From an uncultured bacterium (lineage in GTDB: Bacteria > Planctomycetota > Phycisphaerae > Phycisphaerales > UBA1924), in contig CALKYH010000016.1 of NCBI GenBank assembly GCA_938003595.1, positions 1-29,262 of the forward strand: a stretch of 29,262 nt of DNA, read 5' to 3'. Numbering within the stretch: the stretch's first letter is position 1; every line of letters starts with the position of its first letter. Below the pieces are notes generated by a model. The model was not told the DNA's origin and ran no database searches. It was given only the letters and a program-made list of their open reading frames with translations. Below are positions 15,011 to 22,665 of the stretch, piece after piece. The translations under genes and the position numbers were made by a program.

Positions 15011-16210
15011 ATGCCGCGACTCTCGTACATCACCGCCGGCGAATCCCACGGCCCCGCGCTGATCGCGCTCGTCCAGGGCATGCCCGCGGGCGTCCCCGTC
15101 GATGTCGCCTTCATCAACGCCGAGCTGCGCCGCCGCCAGGGCGGCTACGGTCGCGGCGGGCGGCAGCGCATCGAGACCGACGAGATCGACATCCTCACCG
15201 GCGTCCGGCGCGGGCGCACCATCGGCTCGCCCATCGCCCTCCGCATCGCCAACAAGGACTCCCGCCTCGACGACCTCCAGAAGACCCCGCCCGTCCACCG
15301 CCCGCGCCCCGGCCACGCCGACCTGGCGGGCAGCGTGAAGTGGCTCACCACCGATTGCCGCGAGACCCTCGAGCGCGCCAGCGCCCGCGAGACCGCCGCC
15401 CGCACCGCCGCGGGCGCGCTCGGGCGCTGCCTGCTCCGCGAGATCGGGGTCGAGGTCTTCGCCTTCGTCCGGCGCATCCACGGCGCCGAGACCGACCTCG
15501 CCGTCACCGCCGCCAACTGGCGCGAGATGCTCGCCCTGCGCGACTCAAGCGATGTCTACTGCCCCGACCACGACGCCGGCGCGAAGATGGAGGAGGCCAT
15601 CCGCCAGGCCAAGGTGGACAAGGACACCGTCGGCGGCCTCATCGAGGCGCATGTCTTCGGCGTCCCCATGGGCCTGGGCTCGTGCGTCCACTGGGAGGAC
15701 AAGCTCGACGCCCGCCTCGCCTTCGCCGCGATGAGCATCCAGGCCATGAAGTCCGTCGAGATCGGCCTGGGCAAGGAGGTCGCCTCGCGCCGCGGCTCGC
15801 AGGTGCACGACCCCATCGGCTTCGACCGCGCCGCCGTCGAGACCCCCACCCTGGGTTTCACGCGCCCGACCAACAACGCCGGCGGCACCGAGGGCGGCAT
15901 GAGCAACGGCCAGCCGATCGTCGTCCGCGCGGCGATGAAGCCCATCTCCACCCTGCTGCGGGGCCTGCCCAGCGTCGACCTCAACACCCGCGAGGCCCAG
16001 ACCAGCGCCTACGAGCGCAGCGATGTCTGCGCCGTCTCCGCGGCGTCCGTCGTGCTCGAGAATGTCGTGGGCTTCGAGGTCGCCGCCGCCGCGCTCGAGA
16101 AGTTCGGCGGGGACTCCCTGCTGGAGTTCACCCGCAACCACGAGGGCTTCCTGCGCGCTGCGCGCGAGCTGCCGCTGGACCCGCCGATCGGGACCGTCGC
16201 CGGCGCCTGA
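15011..16210 (+). CDS. aroC: Chorismate synthase
   Basis: AroC converts 5-enolpyruvylshikimate 3-phosphate to chorismate, the last step of the shikimate pathway, using reduced FMN. The 399-residue protein matches the family along its full length: AGESHGPALIALVQGMPAG (9-27), RRQGGYGRGGRQRIETD (37-53), GVRRGRTIGSPIAL (63-76), RPGHADLAGS (99-108), ERASARETAARTAAGAL (120-136), and near the C-terminus FTRPTNNAGGTEGGMSNG (280-297), the FMN-binding signature region. It lies 25 bases after the HldE-like gene and may also be read from it. The stop is 13 bases from the convergent CvpA-like gene, with no terminator visible between them. Confidence 0.97.
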   Translation: MPRLSYITAGESHGPALIALVQGMPAGVPVDVAFINAELRRRQGGYGRGGRQRIETDEIDILTGVRRGRTIGSPIALRIANKDSRLDDLQKTPPVHRPRPGHADLAGSVKWLTTDCRETLERASARETAARTAAGALGRCLLREIGVEVFAFVRRIHGAETDLAVTAANWREMLALRDSSDVYCPDHDAGAKMEEAIRQAKVDKDTVGGLIEAHVFGVPMGLGSCVHWEDKLDARLAFAAMSIQAMKSVEIGLGKEVASRRGSQVHDPIGFDRAAVETPTLGFTRPTNNAGGTEGGMSNGQPIVVRAAMKPISTLLRGLPSVDLNTREAQTSAYERSDVCAVSAASVVLENVVGFEVAAAALEKFGGDSLLEFTRNHEGFLRAARELPLDPPIGTVAGA

Positions 16211-16223
16211 GCCGGCCGATCGC

Positions 16224-18005
16224 TCACTGACGGCGCGGGTTGGGCAGCCGGAGCGGCGGGTTGAACTCTTCCTGCGTCTGGGGGCCGATGTTGAACTTCA
16301 CGATCTGCACGCCCGCGCTGGGCCGGAAGATGAGCGTCAGCCGCTCCGAGGCGCGGCTCGCGCTCAGGGTCGGCAGCTCGCTCAGCGCCCGGATGGGCTG
16401 GCCCGGGGTGAAGCGGATCGTCACATTCGTGCCGTCGTCGTAGACATAGCCGATGGCGTCGTACACCTGGCCCAGGTTGTCCACCAGCTGGGGCGGCGCC
16501 ACGCTCAGCGCCGCGTCCGCGGCCTTGCCCAGCAGCGACAGCGGGCTGCGGCGCGACACATCGATCTGCACGATCTTGGTGTCCGCCGTCTCCGCAAACT
16601 TCTCCAGGCGCAGGTTCTGATCGAGCCCGCGCTCGTTGACCTGCTCCTTGGTCAGCGTGTGCTGGCCGTCCACGATGTAGTTGGTCTTGTCGATGTTCTC
16701 GAGCCGCAGGCCGCCGCGGTTGGTCGTGTTGAGCATCCAGCCCGGGCCGATGCGGTCCGTGATGCGCACGGGGTCGGTGATCGGCTGGTCGTTCGCCGCG
16801 CTGCTGCTGGAGCGCTCCTTGGCCTCGGCCAGGACCGGGTCCGCGATGTTCAGGTCCGTGAACATCGAACGCGAGCTCAGCGCCTCGTCGCGCTCCGCGA
16901 TCGACGCGAACTCCGTCCCCCCGCCCTGCGCAGAGATCGGCGTCCGCAGGTTGCGGAACAGCAGGTCCGTCGTCTCCCAGCCCTGCGGCACGAGGAACTC
17001 GAACGCCATCGGCGCCTCCGAAGCGCCGCCCACCGACGAGATGTACACCTCCGACGCGTCGAACCGCCACCGGCCCAGGTCGAGCCGGGTGGCGTCCGCC
17101 TGCGAGATCATCGCGAAGGGCTCGAGGATCTCCGCTTCGCCGTCCGGCGTGCGGCAGATCAGCTGCAGCTGCCCGCGCCCGATGACGAACTTGCCGTTGG
17201 ACTCCTTCGCGCCGGGGCGCAGCCGCAGCACGAAGCCCTCGATGCGCGCCGGGCTCGGCACCGGGGCGCCGCTGAGCAGCTTCACATCCTGGCGCGCGGG
17301 CGAGCCGTCGGGCGTCCGGCCGAACGAGTCCGTCGTGATCTCGCCCACATTCGCCGGGGCGACCACATACCGGCCCACGATCTCGAAGTCCGAGGGCTTG
17401 GCCGAGGTCCGTCCCTTGCCGCCGTAGGTGTACCGCACCAGGTTCGCGCGCAGGTCCGCGTCCGGCGCCCGCAGCGCCAGGGGCGTCGCCGTCGAGAGCG
17501 AGCCGCGGCTCACGAACTCGTAGAGGTCCACCGTCATCGAGTCCGCCGGGACCCAGAGCTTGGCGCTCTGCACCAGGTTCCCCGCGGCGTCGTACGCCAC
17601 CGGCCGATGGCCCAGGAACCCCGGCGGCAGGCGGAAGAACGAGATCGCCGTCACAAGGATGCCCACCGTCACGAACGCCGACCCGGCGCCGCAGACCAGC
17701 CCGCCGACGAAGTTCGTCACCTCGTCGAAGTCCAGCCCGCGCGGGATGAGCTTGTCGCATGCGACCCGCAGGACCAGCAGCGAGAGCAGGAACGGCGCGA
17801 TCAGCCCGAGCCCGAAGGCCAGCTCCTGGATCGGCGGATTGAGCCCGATGAGCACGCCGTAGGTCAGCGGCTCCCACACCGCGAACGCGATGGCGCCGGC
17901 CACGAGCACGCAGGCAAGGTGCATCAGCGCCGAGAAGAAGCCCTGCGACGACCACATGTAGGCGATGCCGCCGATCAGCGCGATGACGAGAAGGTTCATG
18001 ATCAT
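16224..18005 (-). CDS. CvpA-like membrane protein with very large extracytoplasmic tail
   Basis: The first about 125 residues hold four hydrophobic segments (about 3-18, 24-43, 60-82, 99-122). The last, NFVGGLVCGAGSAFVTVGIL, has the glycine-rich look of the CvpA (colicin V production) family, whose members are usually about 160-180 residues. Here about 470 further residues follow, mostly beta-strand and without membrane helices, probably outside the cytoplasm. Readable pieces include GQLQLICRTPDGEAEI (278-293) and a repeated DPVRITDRIGPGWML-like style (411-425), none of which I can assign. CvpA proteins in other bacteria are linked to envelope stress and purine regulation, but the job here is unknown. 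ATG 18005 is preceded by GAGGT at 7-nt spacing. It lies 43 bases after the PilB-like gene and is probably in one operon with it. Confidence 0.7.
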   Translation of the reverse strand: MIMNLLVIALIGGIAYMWSSQGFFSALMHLACVLVAGAIAFAVWEPLTYGVLIGLNPPIQELAFGLGLIAPFLLSLLVLRVACDKLIPRGLDFDEVTNFVGGLVCGAGSAFVTVGILVTAISFFRLPPGFLGHRPVAYDAAGNLVQSAKLWVPADSMTVDLYEFVSRGSLSTATPLALRAPDADLRANLVRYTYGGKGRTSAKPSDFEIVGRYVVAPANVGEITTDSFGRTPDGSPARQDVKLLSGAPVPSPARIEGFVLRLRPGAKESNGKFVIGRGQLQLICRTPDGEAEILEPFAMISQADATRLDLGRWRFDASEVYISSVGGASEAPMAFEFLVPQGWETTDLLFRNLRTPISAQGGGTEFASIAERDEALSSRSMFTDLNIADPVLAEAKERSSSSAANDQPITDPVRITDRIGPGWMLNTTNRGGLRLENIDKTNYIVDGQHTLTKEQVNERGLDQNLRLEKFAETADTKIVQIDVSRRSPLSLLGKAADAALSVAPPQLVDNLGQVYDAIGYVYDDGTNVTIRFTPGQPIRALSELPTLSASRASERLTLIFRPSAGVQIVKFNIGPQTQEEFNPPLRLPNPRRQ

Positions 18006-18048
18006 GGGAGCGACCTCAGATAGCGAAGAGAATCGGCGCGAAGGACGG

Positions 18049-19797
18049 TCAGGAGGCGACGGGGGCGGAGCGCTGGGCCGACGGGCCGGAGCCCCCCGGC
18101 GCCGCGGGCGGCGAGCTGATGCGGATGACTTCCTCGACGCTCGTCACGCCCTCCACGGCCTTCCGCAGGGCGCTCTCCTGGATGCCGGGCAGGCGCTTCT
18201 TGCGGAGCGCCGCCTTGAGCGAGGCGTAGTCGTTCTTGGCGACCATGGCGCGCTCCTCGGCGCCCAGCTGATGCACCTCGAACACGCCGTCCTGCCCGAG
18301 GTACCCGGCGCCGTTGCACATCGGGCAGGTCTCGGGCTTGTTCTTGATGAGCACCTGCCCGCCCTTGCGGAACAGCTGCTGCACCTTGTCCGCCGGCAGG
18401 CCCATCTTCTTGAGCATGTCCGGCGACGGCTGGTACGCGGCCTTGCAGTTCGGGCACAGGCGACGGAGCAGCTTCTGCGCCACCACGCCGTGCAGCCCCT
18501 TGGACGCCGCGGCGGGGTCGTTCACCGCCTTCACATAGGTCTGGATCGCCTGCAGCGCGCTGTCCGCCCGCAGGCCCAGGTACACCCGGGTCCGCGTGGA
18601 GTCCACCCGCGCCACCTCGACGCCCGTGGCGGCGTCGGGCATCTCCGCGATCGCCAGCACATCCGGGTCGCGACGCAGCAGCGAGCGCACCGTCGTGGAG
18701 TACTCGGCGCCGTCCACCGCGGGGTCGAACACATTGTGGCGCACGCCCTCGACGATGCCCTGCGGCTCGATCTCCATCGTCTGCACATTCGTCGTGTAGG
18801 CGTCGTGCGCGCGGAGGATCGCGTACAGCGTGGAGGTCCGGCCCTGGCCCGGGGGCGCGCCGACCAGCACCACGCCCTGCTCGTCCTTGATGATCTTGTC
18901 GAGCTCCTCCATCTGGTTCTTCAGCAGACCCAGCTCGTCCAGCTTCCGCATCGTCTGCTTCTCGGGGTCGATGACCACGCCCAGGCGCATCCCGCCCTGC
19001 GCGCCCATCGCCGTCACCCGCAGCTTGTGCTTGATGTTCAGCCGCTCCATCGCCGCGTCGCCCACCTGGCGCTTGCGGCGGTCGGCCACATCCAGCCCCG
19101 CCGCGGTCTTCAGGAAGTCGATCGCCGCCACCGCCTCGGGCGCCGTCATGGTGCTGCCCGCCTGACGCAGCCCGTCCACCACATACGAGAACGAGTAGGT
19201 CTGCTCCGACACCGGCGCCAGATCGAACCGCCCGGCGCGGGCGTCCATGGAGCGGATGATCATGTCCTCCGCCGCGGCCCGGATGGCGAACTCCGGCGTC
19301 TCCTTCTCCGGCGCCTCGATCACGCCCTGCTTGGTGCGGAACACCAGCGAGACATCCTTCGCCCGCTTGTCCTTCTTCTTGTCGTCGGCCGAGGCCGACT
19401 TCCAATCGCTCGGGTTGAGCGACCACTTCTGCGCCTCGCCGACGCGGTGGTCGTTGTTCCGCATGTGGTAGTACACGCCCAGGTCGATGAGCAGCACGAC
19501 GATCATCGCCGGCAGCGCCGCGACATACAGCGGGATCGCCAGCAGCACGACCAGCGCCAGCAGGCCGGCGCAGGCGTGGGCGATGTTCCACTGCCGGCGC
19601 TTGAGGTAGAAGCGCTGGGCGTCCTTGTCGTAGATGGTCGCGACGATCCACGCCCAGCCCACGAAGAACGCGAGCGCCAGCAGCGGCTTCCACCACGAGA
19701 CCAGGACCAGGCCCGCGCCCAGGGTGGTCCACGGGCCGCCGGGAAGAGCGCCGGCCGGCGAGAGCGACGGATCGGTGAAGGGGGTCAGACTGAGCAT
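18049..19797 (-). CDS. Membrane-anchored PilB/GspE-like ATPase with degenerate catalytic motifs
   Basis: The 582-residue protein aligns with GspE/PilB secretion ATPases from about residue 165 on, including VLVGAPPGQGRTSTLYAIL (310-328), LLRRDPDVLAIAEMPDA (373-389) and the zinc-binding CPNC (448-451) and CPMC (491-494). Key residues are altered. The P-loop Lys is Arg320 and its first Gly is Ala314. The Asp box reads TMEIEPQ (340-346) instead of TxEDPxE. The Walker B Glu385 is kept, but GE-IRD has become AEMPD. The His box TGHLVLSTLHTND has become STRTRVYLGLRADSA (400-414) with both histidines lost. The usual N-terminal MshEN domain is replaced by two or three membrane helices (about 38-55 and 72-110). 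It may be a scaffold and not a motor. It lies between pilT and the CvpA-like gene. Confidence 0.85.
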   Translation of the reverse strand: MLSLTPFTDPSLSPAGALPGGPWTTLGAGLVLVSWWKPLLALAFFVGWAWIVATIYDKDAQRFYLKRRQWNIAHACAGLLALVVLLAIPLYVAALPAMIVVLLIDLGVYYHMRNNDHRVGEAQKWSLNPSDWKSASADDKKKDKRAKDVSLVFRTKQGVIEAPEKETPEFAIRAAAEDMIIRSMDARAGRFDLAPVSEQTYSFSYVVDGLRQAGSTMTAPEAVAAIDFLKTAAGLDVADRRKRQVGDAAMERLNIKHKLRVTAMGAQGGMRLGVVIDPEKQTMRKLDELGLLKNQMEELDKIIKDEQGVVLVGAPPGQGRTSTLYAILRAHDAYTTNVQTMEIEPQGIVEGVRHNVFDPAVDGAEYSTTVRSLLRRDPDVLAIAEMPDAATGVEVARVDSTRTRVYLGLRADSALQAIQTYVKAVNDPAAASKGLHGVVAQKLLRRLCPNCKAAYQPSPDMLKKMGLPADKVQQLFRKGGQVLIKNKPETCPMCNGAGYLGQDGVFEVHQLGAEERAMVAKNDYASLKAALRKKRLPGIQESALRKAVEGVTSVEEVIRISSPPAAPGGSGPSAQRSAPVAS

Positions 19798-19881
19798 GGG
19801 ACCTCGTCAGGTGAAGCGGACAGAGCGGCGCGGCGGCGAGCCCGCGCCGAGCGAAGCAGGCGGGGGCCGGCGCGCCCGGAC

Positions 19882-19912
19882 GCGGCGGGGGTCCCCGGAC
19901 CGCGCCCGCCGC
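19882..19912 (-). repeat. GC-rich inverted repeat between pilT and the PilB-like gene
   Basis: GCGGCGGG (19882-19889) pairs with CCCGCCGC (19905-19912), and the loop holds a smaller palindrome GGTCC/GGACC. It lies 14 bases after the pilT stop. With no T-run it may be an RNA-processing or partial stop site and not a true terminator. Confidence 0.35.
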
Positions 19913-19925
19913 CGACCCGGCCGAA

Positions 19926-21083
19926 TCAGCCGATGCCCTTGAGGCGCATCGTCAACTCGTCGGCGTTGGGCGTCGACTCCAGGGCGGTCCGCATGTGAAT
20001 GTATTCCTGCTCGACCAGCTTCACAAGCGAGCCGTTGAAGTCGATCATCCCCGCCTTTTCCGACTCGGTGGACCGGATGACCTCGATGAGCTCGCCCTCG
20101 CGGCCCTCCAGGATGTACTTGCGGACCACCGCGTTGTTGATGAGCACCTCCAGCGCCGGGATGCGATGGATGTTCTCGTGCAGCGTCGGCAGCAGCTTCT
20201 GGTACACGATCGCCCGCATCTGGTACGCGAGGATCTTCCGCACCTGCTCGCGCGCCTCGGGCGGGAACAGGTCGTAGATGCGGGTGAAGGTCTCCGACGC
20301 GCTGGAGGCGTGGATCGTTCCGAACACCAGGTGGCCCGTCTCCGCCGCGTGCAGCGCCGCCTCGAAGGTCTCGGCGTCGCGCATCTCGCCCACCAGCACG
20401 ATGTCCGGGTTCTCGCGGACCAGCGCCCGGAGCGCGATCTTGAAGTCCAGCACGTCGATGTGGATCTCGCGCTGGTGGATCGTCGCCTTCTTGTCCGTGA
20501 AGATGAACTCGATCGGGTCCTCGATCGTCACGATGTGCACGGGCTTCCGCTCGTTCACATAGTCCAGCATCGAGGCGATCGTCGTGGACTTGCCCGAGCC
20601 CGTCACGCCCGCCAGCAGCACGATGCCCTGCGGCTGCATCGCGATGTCCGCCATCACCTGCGGCAGGTGCAGGTCCTCGAACTTCTTGATGTTGCCCGTG
20701 ATGAGTCGGCCGGCGATCGAGAGCTTGCCCCGCGACTGGAACAAGTTCACGCGGAAGCGGCTCTTCTCGTCGTAGTCGTACGCGAAGTCCACCGACCCGA
20801 ACCGGCGCAGGTCCGCCCACTGCTCGTCGTTGAGGATGTGCCGCGCGATCTCCTGGAACTCCTCGTGCGTCACCGGCTCGGTGTCCAGCGTCTTGAGGGC
20901 GCCGCGCAGCCGGATCACCGGCGGCTTGCCCGTCTTGACGATCAGGTCCGATCCCGAAAACTTGATGCACGCCTGCAGGAACTTGCCCAGCCGCGTCGCG
21001 TGCGGATCGTGCTTCTTGTCCGGATCCAGCGCCGTATGCGCCGGGCCCGGCGCGGTGTCCGGCGTATTGGTAATGCTGCTCAT
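19926..21083 (-). CDS. pilT: Type IV pilus retraction ATPase PilT
   Basis: PilT is the hexameric ATPase that drives pilus disassembly for twitching, adhesion and DNA uptake. The 385-residue protein (E. coli/Pseudomonas type about 345) has every catalytic element intact: Walker A GVTGSGKST (159-167), Asp box TIEDPIE (187-193), Walker B NPDIVLVGEMRD (225-236, Glu233) and His box ETGHLVFGTIHA (248-259, His251 and His258). The extra length is a polar N-terminal extension (1-30). ATG 21083 is chosen because AAGAGG (21088-21094 region) precedes it; the open frame runs back to 21248 with unlikely composition. The 283-bp gap upstream (21084-21366) shows no gene; a minus-strand TACCAT at 21252-21247 could be a -10. 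Confidence 0.96.
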   Translation of the reverse strand: MSSITNTPDTAPGPAHTALDPDKKHDPHATRLGKFLQACIKFSGSDLIVKTGKPPVIRLRGALKTLDTEPVTHEEFQEIARHILNDEQWADLRRFGSVDFAYDYDEKSRFRVNLFQSRGKLSIAGRLITGNIKKFEDLHLPQVMADIAMQPQGIVLLAGVTGSGKSTTIASMLDYVNERKPVHIVTIEDPIEFIFTDKKATIHQREIHIDVLDFKIALRALVRENPDIVLVGEMRDAETFEAALHAAETGHLVFGTIHASSASETFTRIYDLFPPEAREQVRKILAYQMRAIVYQKLLPTLHENIHRIPALEVLINNAVVRKYILEGREGELIEVIRSTESEKAGMIDFNGSLVKLVEQEYIHMRTALESTPNADELTMRLKGIG

Positions 21084-21366
21084 GCCGCCTCTTCGGATCG
21101 CGGGTGCGGAAATCGATGCGCCCTGGGCCGACCGCCGCTCCCGCGCACGCGGGACCGGGTTCGCGGCCCCTGATCGCTCAGAACGCCGCCCGACCGGGCC
21201 CACACTGTTCGCCGCGGGATCGCCTGCGGTTGCCCCCAACGCCGGCATGGTACAGGACCAGCGCCCCCGCCGACCCGCCCCGATGGCGAAGATTCCGCCC
21301 CCGGCCGCCTGCCCCCTGCCCTCGCAGCGCCGGATCCATCGCCCGGCGCCGCCCCCGGGCGGCCGC

Positions 21367-21870
21367 TCAGCCGCCCATCCGCGCCGCCGCCACCAGCCCC
21401 GACCACGGGGTCCCGTTCACGCTCGCGGGCGTCATCCCCGGCATCGGGTACCGCTGCGTCAGGGCCTCGCCCAGCGCCCCGGGCTCGGTCAGCACGAAGT
21501 ACGCCGGCTGACCCAGCGCCCGGTACACGAACCGCACCGCCCGGGCCAGGTTGTCCAGCGTGGTGCAGATCATCAGGCCCTCGCCGTCGCGCCGGATCGG
21601 CAGCAGCTTGAACTGCCACGCCTGACGCGCCGTCAGCGCCCGCAGCGCATCCTCCGTGATGGGCTCGCGCCGCGGATCGATCCGCGGCGTCTGCGACGCG
21701 TACTGCTCCGCCCACAGCCCCTCGACCACCGTCGGGTCCACCCCGAACAGCGATTCGGCCAGCTCGCCGAACGGCCGGCCCTGCTCCTCCTGGCGCAGGA
21801 GGATGACCTCCACCTGCTCGGGAGTGAGCACATTCCGACGCACCATCAATTCGCCAAGTCGCAGAGCCAT
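21367..21870 (-). CDS. Stand-alone MshEN-like (GspE N-terminal) domain protein
   Basis: The 167-residue protein consists of little more than the domain that normally begins GspE/PilB/MshE ATPases. Residues 4-27 form the 24-residue MshEN motif: RLGELMVRRNVLT (4-16) with the regularly spaced Leu and final Gln27. Residues 32-60 hold RPFGELAESLFGVD and a linking helix, and 71-106 repeat the family's second half (ITEDALRALTARQ, KLLPIRRDGEGLMICTTLD). In some relatives this domain binds c-di-GMP and controls the ATPase; whether this copy does is not known. It has no P-loop and no membrane helix. The nearby PilB-like protein lacks this domain, so the two may be separated parts of one system. AGGAGG lies 8 nt before the ATG. 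Confidence 0.8.
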   Translation of the reverse strand: MALRLGELMVRRNVLTPEQVEVILLRQEEQGRPFGELAESLFGVDPTVVEGLWAEQYASQTPRIDPRREPITEDALRALTARQAWQFKLLPIRRDGEGLMICTTLDNLARAVRFVYRALGQPAYFVLTEPGALGEALTQRYPMPGMTPASVNGTPWSGLVAAARMGG

Positions 21871-21878
21871 GGGTCGTT

Positions 21879-21884
21879 CCTCCT
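21879..21884 (-). promoter_or_regulatory. Ribosome binding site of the MshEN-like gene
   Basis: On the minus strand this reads AGGAGG, 8 nt before ATG 21870: a full consensus site, stronger than most in the window, which confirms that the small gene is translated separately. Confidence 0.85.
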
Positions 21885-22127
21885 CGTGGCCGCGGGCTGT
21901 CCCGGGCTGCGTAGGTCATCGACCGCCCCGAACGCGCCTCGTGCCCGAGCCGCCCGATCCGGAGCAATTCCTCGTCGCTTGTGCGCTTGGCGTCGGATCC
22001 GCGCGACACGCCGCTCCTGCAGCCGGCGATCGCTCTACTTTGCGTCGGTTCGCTTGCTCTCTCCGCGATGATTTCGCATAAGCGCGCACGATGACGCCGA
22101 TAATCCGCGGCCCTGGGCCGAACGAAA

Positions 22128-22151
22128 GCGGCACGCCCTGGGGCGTGCCGC
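22128..22151 (-). terminator. Probable intrinsic terminator of clpS
   Basis: GCGGCACGCC (22128-22137) and its complement (22142-22151) form a perfect 10-bp stem with a CTGG loop, 53 bases after the clpS stop. On the minus strand the stem is followed by only a short TTTC, so the T-run is weak. Confidence 0.65.
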
Positions 22152-22204
22152 GGTGATCTGTTCAGGATGTCCGATAACCCGGCCCGGGGCCTCGGGCGAC
22201 CGGC

Positions 22205-22522
22205 TCAGTCGCCCGGCTCGAGCGTGACCGTCAGCCCCTTGGACTGGAACTGCTCGCGGTACAGCTCGGCCCGCTCACGGTGGGTCACCAGCAGCAGCGA
22301 GATGCCCGCCGAGTGGGCCTCGCGGGTGCGCCGGACCGCCTCGTCGCGGTTCAGGGGGGTCAGCTCGGTGATGGAACGGACGACATGGACGACATCGTTC
22401 ACATCATCGTTATGGAGGAGGACACGAAACGGGGGGAGGCGATCCACTTTGGGAGGCGCCACACGGGTCCGGGTGGCCGTCGCGGCGCCGCTCTGACCGG
22501 TCGTTTCCTGTTCCATCGCCAT
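22205..22522 (-). CDS. clpS: ClpS adaptor protein
   Basis: ClpS binds proteins with destabilising N-terminal residues and hands them to the ClpA(or C)/ClpP protease (N-end rule). The 105-residue protein has the family length. FRVLLHNDDVNDVVHVV (32-48) contains the substrate-binding Asn38-Asp39-Asp40; the pocket histidine is His70 in AHSAG (69-73); and KGLTVTLEP (95-103) is the last strand. A polar, disordered N-terminal tail (1-28) precedes the core, as in E. coli where it blocks the ClpA pore. In E. coli a Met gates the pocket in the loop after NDD; here the loop is VNDVVHVV, so specificity may differ. No clpA lies next to it. AAGGAG precedes ATG 22522. Confidence 0.93.
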   Translation of the reverse strand: MAMEQETTGQSGAATATRTRVAPPKVDRLPPFRVLLHNDDVNDVVHVVRSITELTPLNRDEAVRRTREAHSAGISLLLVTHRERAELYREQFQSKGLTVTLEPGD

Positions 22523-22563
22523 CTACGGGAGCTCCTTTTCCGTGGTGAGGGAGAAAGCGCCCA

Positions 22564-22569
22564 ACTCTA
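22564..22569 (-). promoter_or_regulatory. Possible -10 element of clpS
   Basis: On the minus strand 22569-22564 reads TAGAGT, 41 nt before the ATG, leaving room for a leader with the AAGGAG site. A weak -35-like TGGACG lies 16 nt upstream. Confidence 0.35.
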
Positions 22570-22665
22570 GGCAGGCCGGGGAGATCGTCCACAGGATCGG
22601 CCAAACAGGACGGCGGGCTCCATTCCTCGGCGCCCCGGCCCGCCCTCGCCGGTCGCCGCGGCCGC

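Larger units (their letters stand above)
21871..22204. other. Intergenic region between clpS and the MshEN-like gene
   Basis: No gene is visible in these 334 bases. They hold the AGGAGG site of the MshEN-like gene (21879-21884), a relatively AT-rich patch around 22030-22105 where its promoter could lie (no clear -10/-35 pair found), and the clpS terminator hairpin at 22128-22151. Short frames here have no family resemblance. Confidence 0.7.

Noticed and set aside
18049..19797. Pseudogene status for the PilB-like gene
   Set aside because: The frame is intact over 582 codons, the zinc cysteines and Walker B Glu are kept, and codon use matches its neighbours, so altered motifs look selected.
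16023..19998. Two long plus-strand frames (666 and 677 codons) opposite the CvpA-like and PilB-like genes
   Set aside because: Arg/His/Leu-rich shadow translations without motifs; the minus strand encodes recognisable proteins.
21348..21363. GC-rich hairpin just after the MshEN-like stop as a terminator
   Set aside because: The stem is 6 bp with a 4-base loop and no T-run on the minus strand.
22612..22644. GGCGGGC/GCCCGCC repeat after the lipoprotein paralogue as a terminator
   Set aside because: The loop is 19 bases and the T-run poor; by itself it is not good enough to call.
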